The translations under genes and the position numbers were made by a program. This document shows, in pieces, positions 23,100 to 34,258 of a stretch of DNA of 64,000 bases. This stretch comes from Excoecaria cochinchinensis (taxonomy: Eukaryota > Streptophyta > Magnoliopsida > Malpighiales > Euphorbiaceae): assembly GCA_947683425.1 (NCBI GenBank), contig CANTUQ010000043.1, positions 11,642,501 through 11,706,500 of the forward strand. Direction: 5' to 3'. Below the pieces are notes generated by a model that worked only from the letters and a program-made list of their open reading frames with translations, was not told the DNA's origin and ran no database searches. Position 1 is the stretch's first letter, and each line of letters starts with the position of its first letter.

Positions 23100-25447
23100 T
23101 GTAACAACCCAAATAGGGCCTGGTCGGAATTTATGCGATAAGTCGGATAAATAAGGGTATTTGCGTAATTGAGTTTTTGAATAGAAGGAAGTTTAGTGTG
23201 TGCTTGTAGTGTAAAGTGGTAGGGTGTAAGTGGACTAAGGGTTTTTATGGTTTGTGTTTAGAGTATGGTGCCATAAGTGGTGTTGTTAAGATGGATGGAT
23301 TGATCTTCTAAGTTTGTGACAAGTGGCATGAGTTGGTGAGCAATTAATGTAAAGTAAGAGAGAGAGAAGGGAAGGGCAGAAATTGCCTAGCTTCCCGTGG
23401 AAGCTAGCTCATTTCTTCCTTCTCCTCTTCATTTCCGTCCTCCTCTCTCTCCTTCTTCCATTTGTGCTGCTCTCATCTCTTTCTTCTTGTGATTTCTTGA
23501 GTTTTGAGTGGGAACTTTGAAGGTTTGAGCTGGAAGTGTTGAAGGTAAGTGGTTGAGTTCGGTTTGGGGTTTCTTGTGTTGCTCTTGTTATTTAGATTTC
23601 TGGTTTTGGTTGTGATTGGTTTTGATTTAAGTGTATTTGGTTGGATTGTGTAAGAATCGGAAGAGAGAAGGAAGAGCAAGGGCAAGGATATAGTGGATTC
23701 GTGTAGAACTTGGTTCGAAGCTTCGTTTTTCCAGGTTTGGGAGTGTATTCTTGAGTGTTTGTTTGGGATTTTGCCTAATTGTGAATGTGTGTAAAATTAT
23801 GTGTTTATGAGATATTGTGGAAGTTGTTGATTGAGTTATGTTTATATGGTTTATATGCCATGGGTTGGTATTTGGTTGAGTTTAGCTTGTGGTGTTTAGA
23901 ACTCATTTTATGTTTTTATGTAGTGATGTTGCTCTTAGAATTCATGAGTAAGATTTATTGATGATATGATTCTTTGATGTTTGGATTGAGTTCCTATTGT
24001 TATTGGAGTGTGAAATTGCTTGATTGAAGTGAAGGTTATGAGATTTTGGCTTGAAAGACCTGGAAATTGCCCTGAGGAATCCCATCTGGGCATGGGTCAC
24101 GGTGGCAACCAATCTGGTTACCACCGTGAGCCACGAACCAGATGCATTCTGCCGTGAAGTTTGGTATGTCACGGTGGCAACCAATCTTGTTACCACCGTG
24201 AGGTATCCAAACTTTTGATTCTGTCTGGCTGCTTTGGTATGTCACGGTGGCAACCAATCTTGTTACCACCGTGAGGTATCCAAACTTTTGATTCTGTCTG
24301 ACTGCTTGGTATGTCACGGTGACAACCATTTTGGTTACCACCGTGAGGTACCCCAGACTTGCTTTCTGCCAAGGATCTCTGGTATGTCACGGTGGCAACC
24401 AATCTGATTACCACCGTGACCTACCCTGTTTTGCAATAAAATCCTTTCTGTTATGCGTGTCTTATGAATGTTTATTTATGATTTTTAGCGCGTGATACCA
24501 TGTATTCTGGGTTTTGTATTCATCATTTTGCATCTTTCAGTTGATTAGCTTTTATGAATTGTGTTACAATTTGAACACTGTCTTGTATGTCTAATGTCAT
24601 GTGAGAGTGTGTTGTCGAGCCTGAAGAGTCAAGGTATAGGATAATTAAGCATGCTTAAGAAGGGTTAGTTTACAGCTGTTCTGTCCGCCCCGTTTGGGCG
24701 AAGCGGTCGACCTCCGAGATGGTCATTTTCGTGTAGTGATAAAATGTTTTGAGACTCTGGTCTCCCGCGTTACCTTCGGGTATTAAAGTGTTTTTGAGGC
24801 TTCGGTCTCCCGTGCCGTGTTCCCGTATCCTCCACCATTGATTTCAGGCTATTGTGTGAACTGTTTGGGATTGGCTTAGCGAAGTGTTCTGATTATTGTG
24901 TGACTCTGAGTAGGGTATTGATTCAGTGTTATGTACTATTTATCCTGATTATATATTTATATATCTGTACTCTGATTCTTATTGTTTTATGAATATTAGT
25001 GCATGTTTTCGTGTATAGTGCTCTATTGTGTTTGTTTCTCCCCACTAAGCGTTATCGCTTAGCACGGGCTTTTATCCCGTGCAGGTATCGTGAAGGATTT
25101 TTGGGAGTTGCTCGTGTCGCACATCTGCAGGCTGGCCACATAGGAGTCGAGTTATTTAGTTTGTCTCCTCCTGTAATTCGTTTTGTATATGTATTCTTTT
25201 GTTAGTGGCTTATGTAAATTTTTGTAATGAATCTTTAAAGAAATCTTGTGAGCTATTGTGTATAGTTTTTTTTTTAACTCTATTTTAATGGCAATGTGGT
25301 ATATTTTCTATGTTTTCTCTTATTGTTGTGAATGCTTCCGCTTAGCGCATGTATGCTTCTGCTGTTTGTTCCGTCGCGTCGTGAGTGAGCGTCGTGTGGA
25401 GCGCCCGCCGGTGCCCTTCCAACGGGGGCGGCGGCGGGGGTGTCACA
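23100..25447 (+). mobile_element. Gag-only array, LTR 2 (2348 bp), shared by both units
   Basis: Same structure as LTR 1, with a few base changes. It acts both as 3' LTR of unit 1 and 5' LTR of unit 2. No target duplication lies at either side. Confidence 0.92.
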
Positions 25448-25452
25448 GGTTG

Positions 25453-25467
25453 TGGTATCAAAGCCCG
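25453..25467 (+). other. Primer binding site, copy 2
   Basis: TGGTATCAAAGCC, one base different from copy 1 (G to A), which would weaken pairing with the tRNA primer. Confidence 0.8.
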
Positions 25468-25576
25468 GTTTAGGCGGTTCTGGTTGCCTCTGTTTGTTAT
25501 GTGTTGAGTCTTTGCATGTGAGTCCATTTTGTGTCGTGGCCTAATGCAGATGTGCCTTGTCTCGTGTAGTGTCTAG

Positions 25577-26668
25577 ATGGAGTCTGATCCAAGTGAGCAA
25601 GTGGGCGAGACAGTTGGCAGTGCGAGTGTAGTGAGAGGAGAGCAACCTGCTCCGCAGCGTCAGCAAGAGGAGATTCCTGGTATGGGTTTTGGTCAAGAGA
25701 ATCCGGTCCTAGTGCAAGGGTTACTTCAGTTGGTAGAGAGGCTGACTACTCCAAAGGCCCCGACTGAGTTGTTAAGAAAGAGAGGAGCCGAGGATTTTCA
25801 TGGTACTGCTTTGGACCAGTCTGATGTTGCCGAGTTTTGGCTTAAGAGGGTAGGTCGGATTTTGCAAGAGATAAGATGTCCCGCAGATCAGAGGGCACTT
25901 TGTGCAGTGTCGTTGCTTCAGGGGTCAGCGTATGATTGGTGGGAATTGGTGATGCGAAATCCTCAGCGACCAGCCGTGTTGACTTGGGAATTCTTCAAAC
26001 AAGAATTTGAGCAGAAATATGTGACGAAGGCTTATCAGGAAGCTAAGTGGAGAGAGTTTATCAGTCTGAGGCAGCGAGGTATGACCGTGAGTGAGTATGA
26101 TAAGGAATTCAGCCGGTTGAGCAAGTACGTACCTGAAGCTTTATTGACGGATGAGTTTAGAAGTAGGCATTTCCTAGAGGGACTGCTTGAAGTGTTCAGA
26201 GGTCCTTTGTCGGCAATGTCAGTCTTGCAACCAGTGGGGTATTATCAGCTTGTGGCAGCGGCAATGAAGTTGGAGGAATCTGAGGTGATCAAGCAGAAGG
26301 TTGAGAGCAAGAGGAAAGCACCGGATGTTGGGTTCAGTAGTGGCAAGAAGTCGAGAGGAGTTCCGAGTGGCCAAAGTGAGAAGAATTCAGTTCCGGTACG
26401 TTTAGAAGTTGATAGTGTAGCGCCACCCTCTAGCAAGGGAGGTGTGATTCCGGAGTGCGAGAATTGTCATAAGCGCCATTGGGGCGTGTGTAGGAGGCTC
26501 TCTGGAGCGTGTTTCAGATGTGGCAGCCAAGAACACATGGTGGCGAATTGTCCGGATCGGCGAGAGCTTCAAGATGGACCCGAGAGTAGAGTGAGTGGTC
26601 AGCGATCCAGAGGGAACCAGCGGCCGTCATTATCAAGCGCCATCAGAGACAGTGCAGAAGCCAACTGA
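25577..26668 (+). CDS. gag: Gag of the gag-only element, copy 2, with a frameshifted C-terminus (363 aa)
   Basis: Nearly identical to copy 1 through the capsid domain and the CCHC zinc knuckle (same CFRCGSQEHMVANC). About 30 residues after the knuckle a 14-nt deletion (GGAACCAG joins CGGCCGTC) shifts the frame, replacing the native C-terminus with an unrelated tail ending DSAEAN. The native C-terminal codons remain downstream out of frame up to the polypurine tract. Scattered missense differences from copy 1 include F to V near residue 44 and R to L in FLEGLREVF. Capsid and RNA-binding parts are intact, so partial function is possible; whether the tail matters is unknown. Confidence 0.88.
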   Translation: MESDPSEQVGETVGSASVVRGEQPAPQRQQEEIPGMGFGQENPVLVQGLLQLVERLTTPKAPTELLRKRGAEDFHGTALDQSDVAEFWLKRVGRILQEIRCPADQRALCAVSLLQGSAYDWWELVMRNPQRPAVLTWEFFKQEFEQKYVTKAYQEAKWREFISLRQRGMTVSEYDKEFSRLSKYVPEALLTDEFRSRHFLEGLLEVFRGPLSAMSVLQPVGYYQLVAAAMKLEESEVIKQKVESKRKAPDVGFSSGKKSRGVPSGQSEKNSVPVRLEVDSVAPPSSKGGVIPECENCHKRHWGVCRRLSGACFRCGSQEHMVANCPDRRELQDGPESRVSGQRSRGNQRPSLSSAIRDSAEAN

Positions 26669-26849
26669 AGGAGTGCCTCCGCGTCCAAGAGTTTATGCGA
26701 TGCAAGTAGGAGATATAGCAGATCGAGCGGGACCTTCTGGTAAGTTATGTTATTAGTTTTCGGTTAAGTTTCGGTTTGAGTTTTGGGTTGTTGTTTAAGG
26801 GATTTAGCGGGGAAATTTCGAGGACGAAATTTCTTAAGGAGGAGTGATT
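26669..26849 (+). other. 3' end and polypurine tract, copy 2
   Basis: Same CGAGGACGAAATT and AAGGAGGAGTG (26836-26846) as copy 1, right before LTR 3. Confidence 0.8.
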
Positions 26850-28915
26850 TGTAACAACCCAAATAGGGCCTGGTCGGAATTTATGCGATAAGTCGGATAA
26901 ATAAGGGTATTTGCGTAATTGAGTTTTTGAATAGAAGGAAGTTTAGTGTGTGCTTGTAGTGTAAAGTGGTAGGGTGTAAGTGGACTAAGGGTTTTTATGG
27001 TTTGTGTTTAGAGTATGGTGCCATAAGTGGTGTTGTTAAGATGGATGGATTGATCTTCTAAGTTTGTGACAAGTGGCATGAGTTGGTGAGCAATTAATGT
27101 AAAGTAAGAGAGAGAGAAGGGAAGGGCAGAAATTGCCTAGCTTCCCGTGGAAGCTAGCTCATTTCTTCCTTCTCCTCTTCATTTCCGTCCTCCTCTCTCT
27201 CCTTCTTCCATTTGTGCTGCTCTCATCTCTTTCTTCTTGTGATTTCTTGAGTTTTGAGTGGGAACTTTGAAGGTTTGAGCTGGAAGTGTTGAAGGTAAGT
27301 GGTTGAGTTCGGTTTGGGGTTTCTTGTGTTGCTCTTGTTATTTAGATTTCTGGTTTTGGTTGTGATTGGTTTTGATTTAAGTGTATTTGGTTGGATTGTG
27401 TAAGAATCGGAAGAGAGAAGGAAGAGCAAGGGCAAGGATATAGTGGATTCGTGAAGAACTTGGTTCGAAGCTTTGTTTTTCCAGGTTTGGGAGTGTATTC
27501 TTGAGTGTTTGTTTGGGATTTTGCCTAATTGTGAATGTGTGTAAAATTATGTGTTTATGAGATATTGTGGAAGTTGTTGATTGAGTTATGTTTATATGGT
27601 TTATATGCCATGGGTTGGTATTTGGTTGAGTTTAGCTTGTGGTGTTTAGAACTCATTTTATGTTTTTATGTAGTGATGTTGCTCTTAGAATTCATGAGTA
27701 AGATTTATTGATGATATAATTCTTTGATGTTTGGATTGAGTTCCTATTGTTATTGGAGTGTGAAATTGCTTGATTGAAGTGAAGGTTATGAGATTTTGGC
27801 TTGAAAGACCTGGAAATTGCCCTGAGGAATCCCATCTGGGCATGGGTCACGGTGGCAACCAATCTGGTTACCACCGTGAGCCACGAACCAGATGCATTCT
27901 GCCGTGAAGTTTGGTATGTCACGGTGGCAACCAATCTTGTTACCATCGTGAGGTATCCAAACTTTTGATTCTGTCTGGCTGTTTTGGTATGTCACGGTGG
28001 CAACCAATCTTGTTACCACCGTGAGGTATCCAAACTTTTGATTCTGTCTGACTGCTTGGTATGTCACGGTGACAACCATTTTGGTTACCACCGTGAGGTA
28101 CCCCAGACTTGCTTTCTGCCAAGGATCTCTGGTATGTCACGGTGGCAACCAATCTGATTACCACCGTGACCTACCCTGTTTTGCAATAAAATCCTTTCTG
28201 TTATGCGTGTCTTATGAATGTTTATTTATGATTTTTAGCGCGTGATACCATGTATTCTGGGTTTTGTATTCATCATTTTGCATCTTTCAGTTGATTAGCT
28301 TTTATGAATTGTGTTACAATTTGAACACTGTCTTGTATGTCTAATGTCATGTGAGAGTGTGTTGTCGAGCCTGAAGAGTCAAGGTATAGGATAATTAAGC
28401 ATGCTTAAGAAGGATTATATATTTATATATCTGTACTCTGATTCTTATTGTTTTATGAATATTAGTGCATGTTTTCGTGTATAGTGCTCTGTTGTGTTTG
28501 TTTCTCCCCACTAAGCGTTATCGCTTAGCACGGGCTTTTATCCCGTGCAGGTATCGTGAAGGATTTTTGGGAGTTGCTCGTGTCGCACATCTGCAGGCTG
28601 GCCACATAGGAGTCGAGTTATTTAGTTTGTCTCCTCCTGTAATTCGTTTTGTATATGTATTCTTTTGTTAGTGGCTTATGTAAATTTTTGTAATGAATCT
28701 TTAAAGAAATCTTGTGAGCTATTGTGTATAGTTTTTTTTTTTGAACTCTATTTTAATGGCAATGTGGTATATTTTCTATGTTTTCTCTTATTGTTGTGAA
28801 TGCTTCCGCTTAGCGCATGTATGCTTCTGCTGTTTGTTCCGTCGCGTCGCGAGTGAGCGTCGTGTGGAGCGCCCGCCGGTGCCCTTCCAACGGGGGCGGC
28901 GGCGGGGGTGTCACA
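26850..28915 (+). mobile_element. Gag-only array, LTR 3 (2066 bp, internal deletion)
   Basis: Matches LTR 2 except for a deletion of about 284 bp at the junction 28413/28414, which removes the segment equivalent to 24664-24947 between the hairpin array and the TATA-like block. The right end GGGTGTCACA is followed by the target duplicate ACTGA. Confidence 0.92.
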
Positions 28916-28920
28916 ACTGA

Positions 28921-29085
28921 CTTCCCTGGTGGTCACCCATCAGGAGCTTCTCTAGCCAGGGCACGTTTAACATTTCGCCTCTACTGTCTTTTAGGGCACA
29001 TTCATTGATATTTTTACCAGAAATTCACACTACACACTCTACAAATTTTATTGATCACTACTGACCCGCTATTTGGGCCATTACA
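28921..29085 (-). mobile_element. Left-over end of the giant Tekay-like LTR
   Basis: On the minus strand this is the LTR start: TGTAATGGCCCAAATAGC at 29085, interrupted at the ACTGA target site. The words CCCAAATAG resemble the start of the gag-only LTR, suggesting related families. Confidence 0.7.
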
Positions 29086-29221
29086 ATCACCTTGTAGATT
29101 TTTAGATCTATTATGTATTTATTTGTTTTATGTAATTTTATTCATAAATTTAACATTTTTTAACATTTTTTTATTTTATTTTTTATTCTATTTATTTACT
29201 TGATAGTTCATCCGCTGTTGT

Positions 29222-29264
29222 TGTTATTGTTATTATTATTGTTATTATTATTATTATTATTATT

Positions 29265-29299
<35 letters not shown>

Positions 29300-29319
29300 A
29301 TCATCATCATCATCATCAT
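29222..29319. repeat. (ATT)n/(ATC)n compound microsatellite in the Tat#1 5' LTR
   Basis: TTA repeats change into about 20 ATC repeats. The 3' LTR has a pure ATT tract at the same place (42462-42535). Confidence 0.9.
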
Positions 29320-30444
29320 TACTTATGTTCTTATGTTGTTAATTTATTAATCTACTAATTTATTGTCTCATTATGTAATTTAATTTATTTGTCATTCATA
29401 ATGCACTTTATTTCATTCTATTTATTTCTATTCATTTTTTTTATTATTTTATGTGTTTAACTATTTTTTGATTTAATTACTAACATTAATTTTATTTGTT
29501 TTTGTTTCTGGTTTCAATACTTGTTTTTTTCTTGTTTGAGCACTCTTGCATGCGAAAGAGGGGATCCAGGAGATTTATTTTGGTTGATTTTGTATTTTTC
29601 TTTATTTTGCTTTTTATTTATTTTGTCATATAATTTGTAATAAAATTATTTATTTTATGCATGTTAAAAAGAAAATTACAAAAATATTTTTACTGATAAA
29701 TTGAGTTTTTCTAATAAAATAGTACCAATTTCCTAATTTTTAGAAAATAAAATCCTACTTTAAAAGAAGAGTTATTTTTTTTCAAAATGGGATCACTCAT
29801 CCCGTTTTCTCAATAATTACCAAAAATAACTCTTCGATTTTTTAAGTGAGTATAAAGGAACCAACATTCCTATTTCAAATAAATGTCTCGATTTATGTAT
29901 GCTATTTATTTGTTTATTTAATTTTATATTTTGGGATTGTATTTTTGTCCCAATTTTTATCTTATAATTTATTTTATAGTTTATTTTTACTTTGTTTATT
30001 TATTGCTTTCCTTTATCTCTTTCTTCAATGCTTGATGTGCACTTTAATTAAATTGCATGATGTGTGAGAGAGATTGTAACACCCCCATACCCCAGGTAAG
30101 GAATATTGGGGCGCTACGTGGACACTTACGTATACATGTACATGCATTAACGGAAGCGATAGCATAAACACATCCATTTAAAAGTAATTAAATACTACAC
30201 TAGGGCCCACTTGCATTTCATATTAACTACATATACATTTACATGTTCATATTACATCTGTTTCCATTTAGCTTTACATATACATTTACATGTACCTTTA
30301 CTTGTGATTTTTCTACTTATATTACATAATGATGTTACTCAAAATGTAAAACTCTAACTCTTTCTTATACAAAAAGCTATAGCAAAAACTCCGAGTGGCC
30401 TTGACCTGCAGATGCCCGCTCACTAATTCGAACCTGTAAACCTA

Positions 30445-30482
30445 CACAGAAATAAATATCCGTGCTAAACGATAACGCTTAG
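30445..30482 (-). repeat. Twin hairpin in the Tekay-like solo LTR
   Basis: On the minus strand: CTAAGCG-TTAT-CGTTTAG followed by CACGGA...TCTGTG. Compared with the gag-only LTR, each stem keeps pairing but uses one G-U pair, which suggests an RNA structure. Confidence 0.75.
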
Positions 30483-31400
30483 TGGGGATGAAAAATAATG
30501 CAAAGTACTTCTTTACGAAGTCACAGATAAATCACACATTTCATTTGACAAAATCAAATAGTTCATGCATATACCTCTTATACGTATATAGGTAGCATGC
30601 TCGATTATCAAGTACTCTGAGCTCACATATAAGTAACATTTACTCTTTCACTTATTCATGTACTCTACAACTTGTACATATCATTTATTCAAATACATGC
30701 TATCATGTGTTCACATTCATGTCAACATACTCATGTAATCATACACTTGTATGCAGAACTGTAATGTACTTAAACATTACTCTCATGTAAATCATGTATT
30801 CCAATTCATATAAACATATACTTGTATACACCACTATCACGTTTCATTATTCTCATGTACTTTAACTTTTATTGGTAACACTACATACAATCATTTCATG
30901 TTCACTATACACTAGCAATAACAATAAGCCTAAATTCCTTTCATGGTGGATACGGGTAACTCTGGATACTGTTTACAGTATCTTACATGTGGAGAATTAA
31001 CTCAAACTCTATGGAATACATGAGGTATTCCGAACTCTGGGCACAATTAAGGCCAACATGTAGCAGCTGCACTCTAGCCCTTTATAAGCATGCTTATCTA
31101 TCCACTATAACGGTAATCAGGCTCAACAACAATTCAATTATACGCTACTCTAATGCCAAAGCATAGATTATAACTCAAGTGCACTCATCAATTTTAGAGG
31201 CATTTAATTCACTTACAATCTTTATTGATCATGTTCAACAACTAAAAGCATGTAACATTTAAATTCCATGCATTCACTCTTATATAACATCATCATATAC
31301 ATGTATTCAACTCATTACATAAACATATAAATCATGCAAAGCAAGACAGAAGAAAACACTCTCTTCAAAACAAATAAAACAGGATGCGAAGAGGTTCACT

Positions 31401-31812
31401 GTCGCGATCGCGACAAAAAGTCGCGCTTGCGACAGAAGCCAAGTTCATTGTCACGATCGCGACAAGAGGTCGCGCTCGCGACAGAAGCTAGATTACAAAA
31501 AGGCTCTATACTCTATACCAAATGCATTATATAACAATTCCTAAGTTCATACATATTTATCATGTCATTTACTATACTTCCTACAACTATACATTGTTAC
31601 TTTATTAGTTAAATTACCATCTTTAATTATACTCATATGTATTTTTCCATTAACAACTAATTTGTAATCATTTAGGAGCCCTAACCATGTATAAAACGTT
31701 AAGGGGAAAGGCAAGGGGTTTACCCATGCTAACCATGGGCTCAAAATAAAGAAAAAAGAGCTTAATATAGGTTGTTCTGTCGCGAGGTCGCGACCTGTGT
31801 CGCGCTCGCGAC
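31401..31812. repeat. CpG-rich dyad repeats in the solo LTR (further copies at 35538-35638)
   Basis: GTCGCGATCGCGAC (31401), GTCGCGCTTGCGAC (31420), GTCACGATCGCGAC (31450), GTCGCGCTCGCGAC (31469), GTCGCGAGGTCGCGAC (31779) and GTCGCGCTCGCGAC (31799), then three more at 35538, 35607 and 35625. Several are perfect 6-bp stems. They are often flanked by CTG before and AGAA after. Confidence 0.88.
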
Positions 31813-32899
31813 AGAGGCTCCTCTTTGGTGCCTCACGAGACTGTTTTTTACCCTAAACTTGTATCGTCTAAATGAACCTCTAAACGTAATTTTTAGGCAA
31901 AACGTTCTTCTTAACAATTTTTCTCTAAGATGTTAACTTTAAAATGAGATAACTTTCAGGTCATTTGGACATCTATACCAAAAGATATGCTCTATACAAG
32001 CTATACTGTTCCAGTGAACCCGCCAGAACAGGGTCACCTATGTTTTAACTACCTTTTGGGATACTTAGGGCCTGAATTAGATCAAGCACCCTCTTAGATA
32101 TATTTAGATACGGATCTTATATTTCATATGCAATTGGAATCAACCCAATTGGGATCCTATAACTCTACTTATAACAAATACTATACACTGGGGTCTAATA
32201 ACAAATAAGCAGAATTTTGCAATATCAAACTCTATTATCAACACAAACACTTAAATGATCAAGTTACATACTTTAAACATATATACACTTGTCATGAGCA
32301 CTGTAAGCAATCAAAATGAACATCTTGAGCTAATTAAAGCTCATTAAGCATCTCTTTATTTCCACATGTCTTTATTCAAGCATTTCTCATATAAACACAT
32401 GCAAAGTTAACACAGTCACACTCGATCCCTACCTTAGGTGGCTTAACCGCTTCTCTCTAATCGATTCAGAGCTTCTCCCTTTCCCTTCACTAGCCTCTTA
32501 TCCACATCTTTCACAAATCACATAGAAAACACTTGGGTTACTCTTCTTTTTACTTTAAATCAAAAATAAAGAGAAAAAGGAGGTCAGATCGGAAAACAAA
32601 TTAAGCTAACCTTCTGAAGAGACCCAACTCTACCCTTCTCTTGCCCTCTTCACACCATTCAAGTGACTCTCTTAAGAAGCAAATACAAATGAAGAAAAAG
32701 GCAACCAAAAGATGGAGAGTGGAAGAGCACGGAAAAACCAAATAAAGCAAAAGAATAAAGAAGAGAGAAGGCCCAAAAGTAAGAAAAATAAGATGGGAAT
32801 AGGTAAGTGGCCGGTCAAACTAAAGGAAATAACAAATTAATTACCCACTAACCACATTAAAAGCCAACCACTTCCTTTAATTCATCCCTATCCTAACCC

Positions 32900-33058
32900 A
32901 AGCCAAGCCAAGCCAAACCAAGCCAAGCCAAGCCAAGCCAAATGTCTCTTCCCTACAATGACACTTGGCACACTCCTACAATGCCACTTGTCAAACTCTT
33001 ATGCCGCCACTTGTCACTCTTCTATGATGCCACTTGTCACTCCTCTACGATGCCATGT
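32900..33058. repeat. Short tandem repeats (AAGCC)n and CACTTGTCACTC-type units
   Basis: About ten copies of AAGCC (32895-32940) precede five or six loose copies of a unit of about 22 bp containing TGCCACTTGTCACTC. Non-coding; part of the minus-strand solo LTR. Confidence 0.75.
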
Positions 33059-34163
33059 TGTGACGCGCGCCGGGTCCCCGCGGCCGCCCGTCCGGACCGC
33101 CCGCACGTGGGCGATCGGGGCAATTGCGGGTCCGTCAACAGCTTGCGATAAATCGCAAGTGCGTCTATGTTGGACAACAAAGAGGTTTCATGGAGTCGCC
33201 ACCCAATAGAACATTGGGAAAGTTTCTCTCGCCTCGGAGAGCCTAAGACTTGCGCATTTTATCCATATTGGGCCATGAGGCCTAGGATTAACGTCTAAAT
33301 CTCGTGACACAAGAGGTGTCTTGGAGGATAACCTCTAGCCTCTTGAGCCCAAAGACCAGAGCAGGGTTCGGGACTTCTCATTTATTCGTACCTTGCTTAA
33401 GTTTACAATTGAGTTTTGAATTTATTAGTTCGCTCTCTCTCCACACAATGCAAGTTTGGTTAAAGCACAATTTATTCACGTATTTAAAACAATAGATAAA
33501 CAAATAAATAAAATAATAAAGGATTAAATCAAATAAATTACAATAATACTAGGAGCGGAATATAACTCCCATTTATAAATGTGCTATACATGCATAAAAC
33601 AGGTTATTCATTTATTTTGAGGACTTTGGTCCCCGCATGGGTTTATTATGGAAAACCATTTTTATGTGATAATTTTATTGGGTAAAAATAGGACATTGGT
33701 CCAATTTTATTTAGCAAACATTCTTTTTAGCGGAAAACATTTGTGTGGTGGTTCTTTTAAGCACGGTCGAAAATCATTTTATTATTACAGACCACAAATA
33801 CATACAATAATATTTACATATTTCTAAATAAATAAATAAATGAATACATAAATAAATAACTAAATTCTAACAATAATCAATAATGATAATAATAATAAAA
33901 CATAAAATTAAATAATCACAAATCAATTAAATAACAACATCAACATAAAATTAACACAAATTAAACAATAATAATAATAATATCAATGATAATAATAATA
34001 ATAATATTAACATAATAATATTAAATAAATATAAATAATAACAATAATAAATAATAATAATAATAATTATAATTATAATAACAAAAATTAAATAAATAAA
34101 TATAATAAAAACAGAAATTAAATAATAATAATAATAATAACAATAATAACAAAAATCAAATAA

Positions 34164-34200
<37 letters not shown>

Positions 34201-34226
34201 TTAATAAACAGAAATTAAGTAAATAA

Positions 34227-34258
<32 letters not shown>

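Larger units (their letters stand above)
19335..28915 (+). mobile_element. Tandem gag-only (TR-GAG type) retrotransposon array: LTR-gag-LTR-gag-LTR
   Basis: Three LTRs start with TGTAACAACCC at 19335, 23100 and 26850, with period about 3.76 kb, separated by two internal regions of about 1.4 kb. The whole block is flanked by one 5-bp duplication, ACTGA (19330-19334 and 28916-28920), and no duplication occurs at the inner junctions. So it is one insertion (or an insertion later expanded by LTR recombination), not two neighbouring insertions. Each internal region has a primer site, gag and polypurine tract but no enzymes. LTR ends and gag resemble the Tekay/Del chromovirus group. High similarity between copies indicates youth. 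Confidence 0.92.
14429..29085 (-). mobile_element. Probable giant solo LTR (about 5.1 kb without its own insertion), Tekay-like
   Basis: Flanked by ATCAC at 14424-14428 and 29086-29090. The ends are TGTAACACC... and ...GGCCATTACA; on the minus strand it begins TGTAATGGCCCAAATAG and ends GGTGTTACA. Minus orientation is supported by a CT-rich leader block (18700-18820 reversed) that parallels the leader of the gag-only LTR. No primer site, polypurine tract or ORF with retroelement motifs was seen, so I read it as a solo LTR. Without the nested array it is about 5.07 kb, very long for an LTR; a degenerate large-derivative element with lost internal landmarks is an alternative. Confidence 0.65.
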
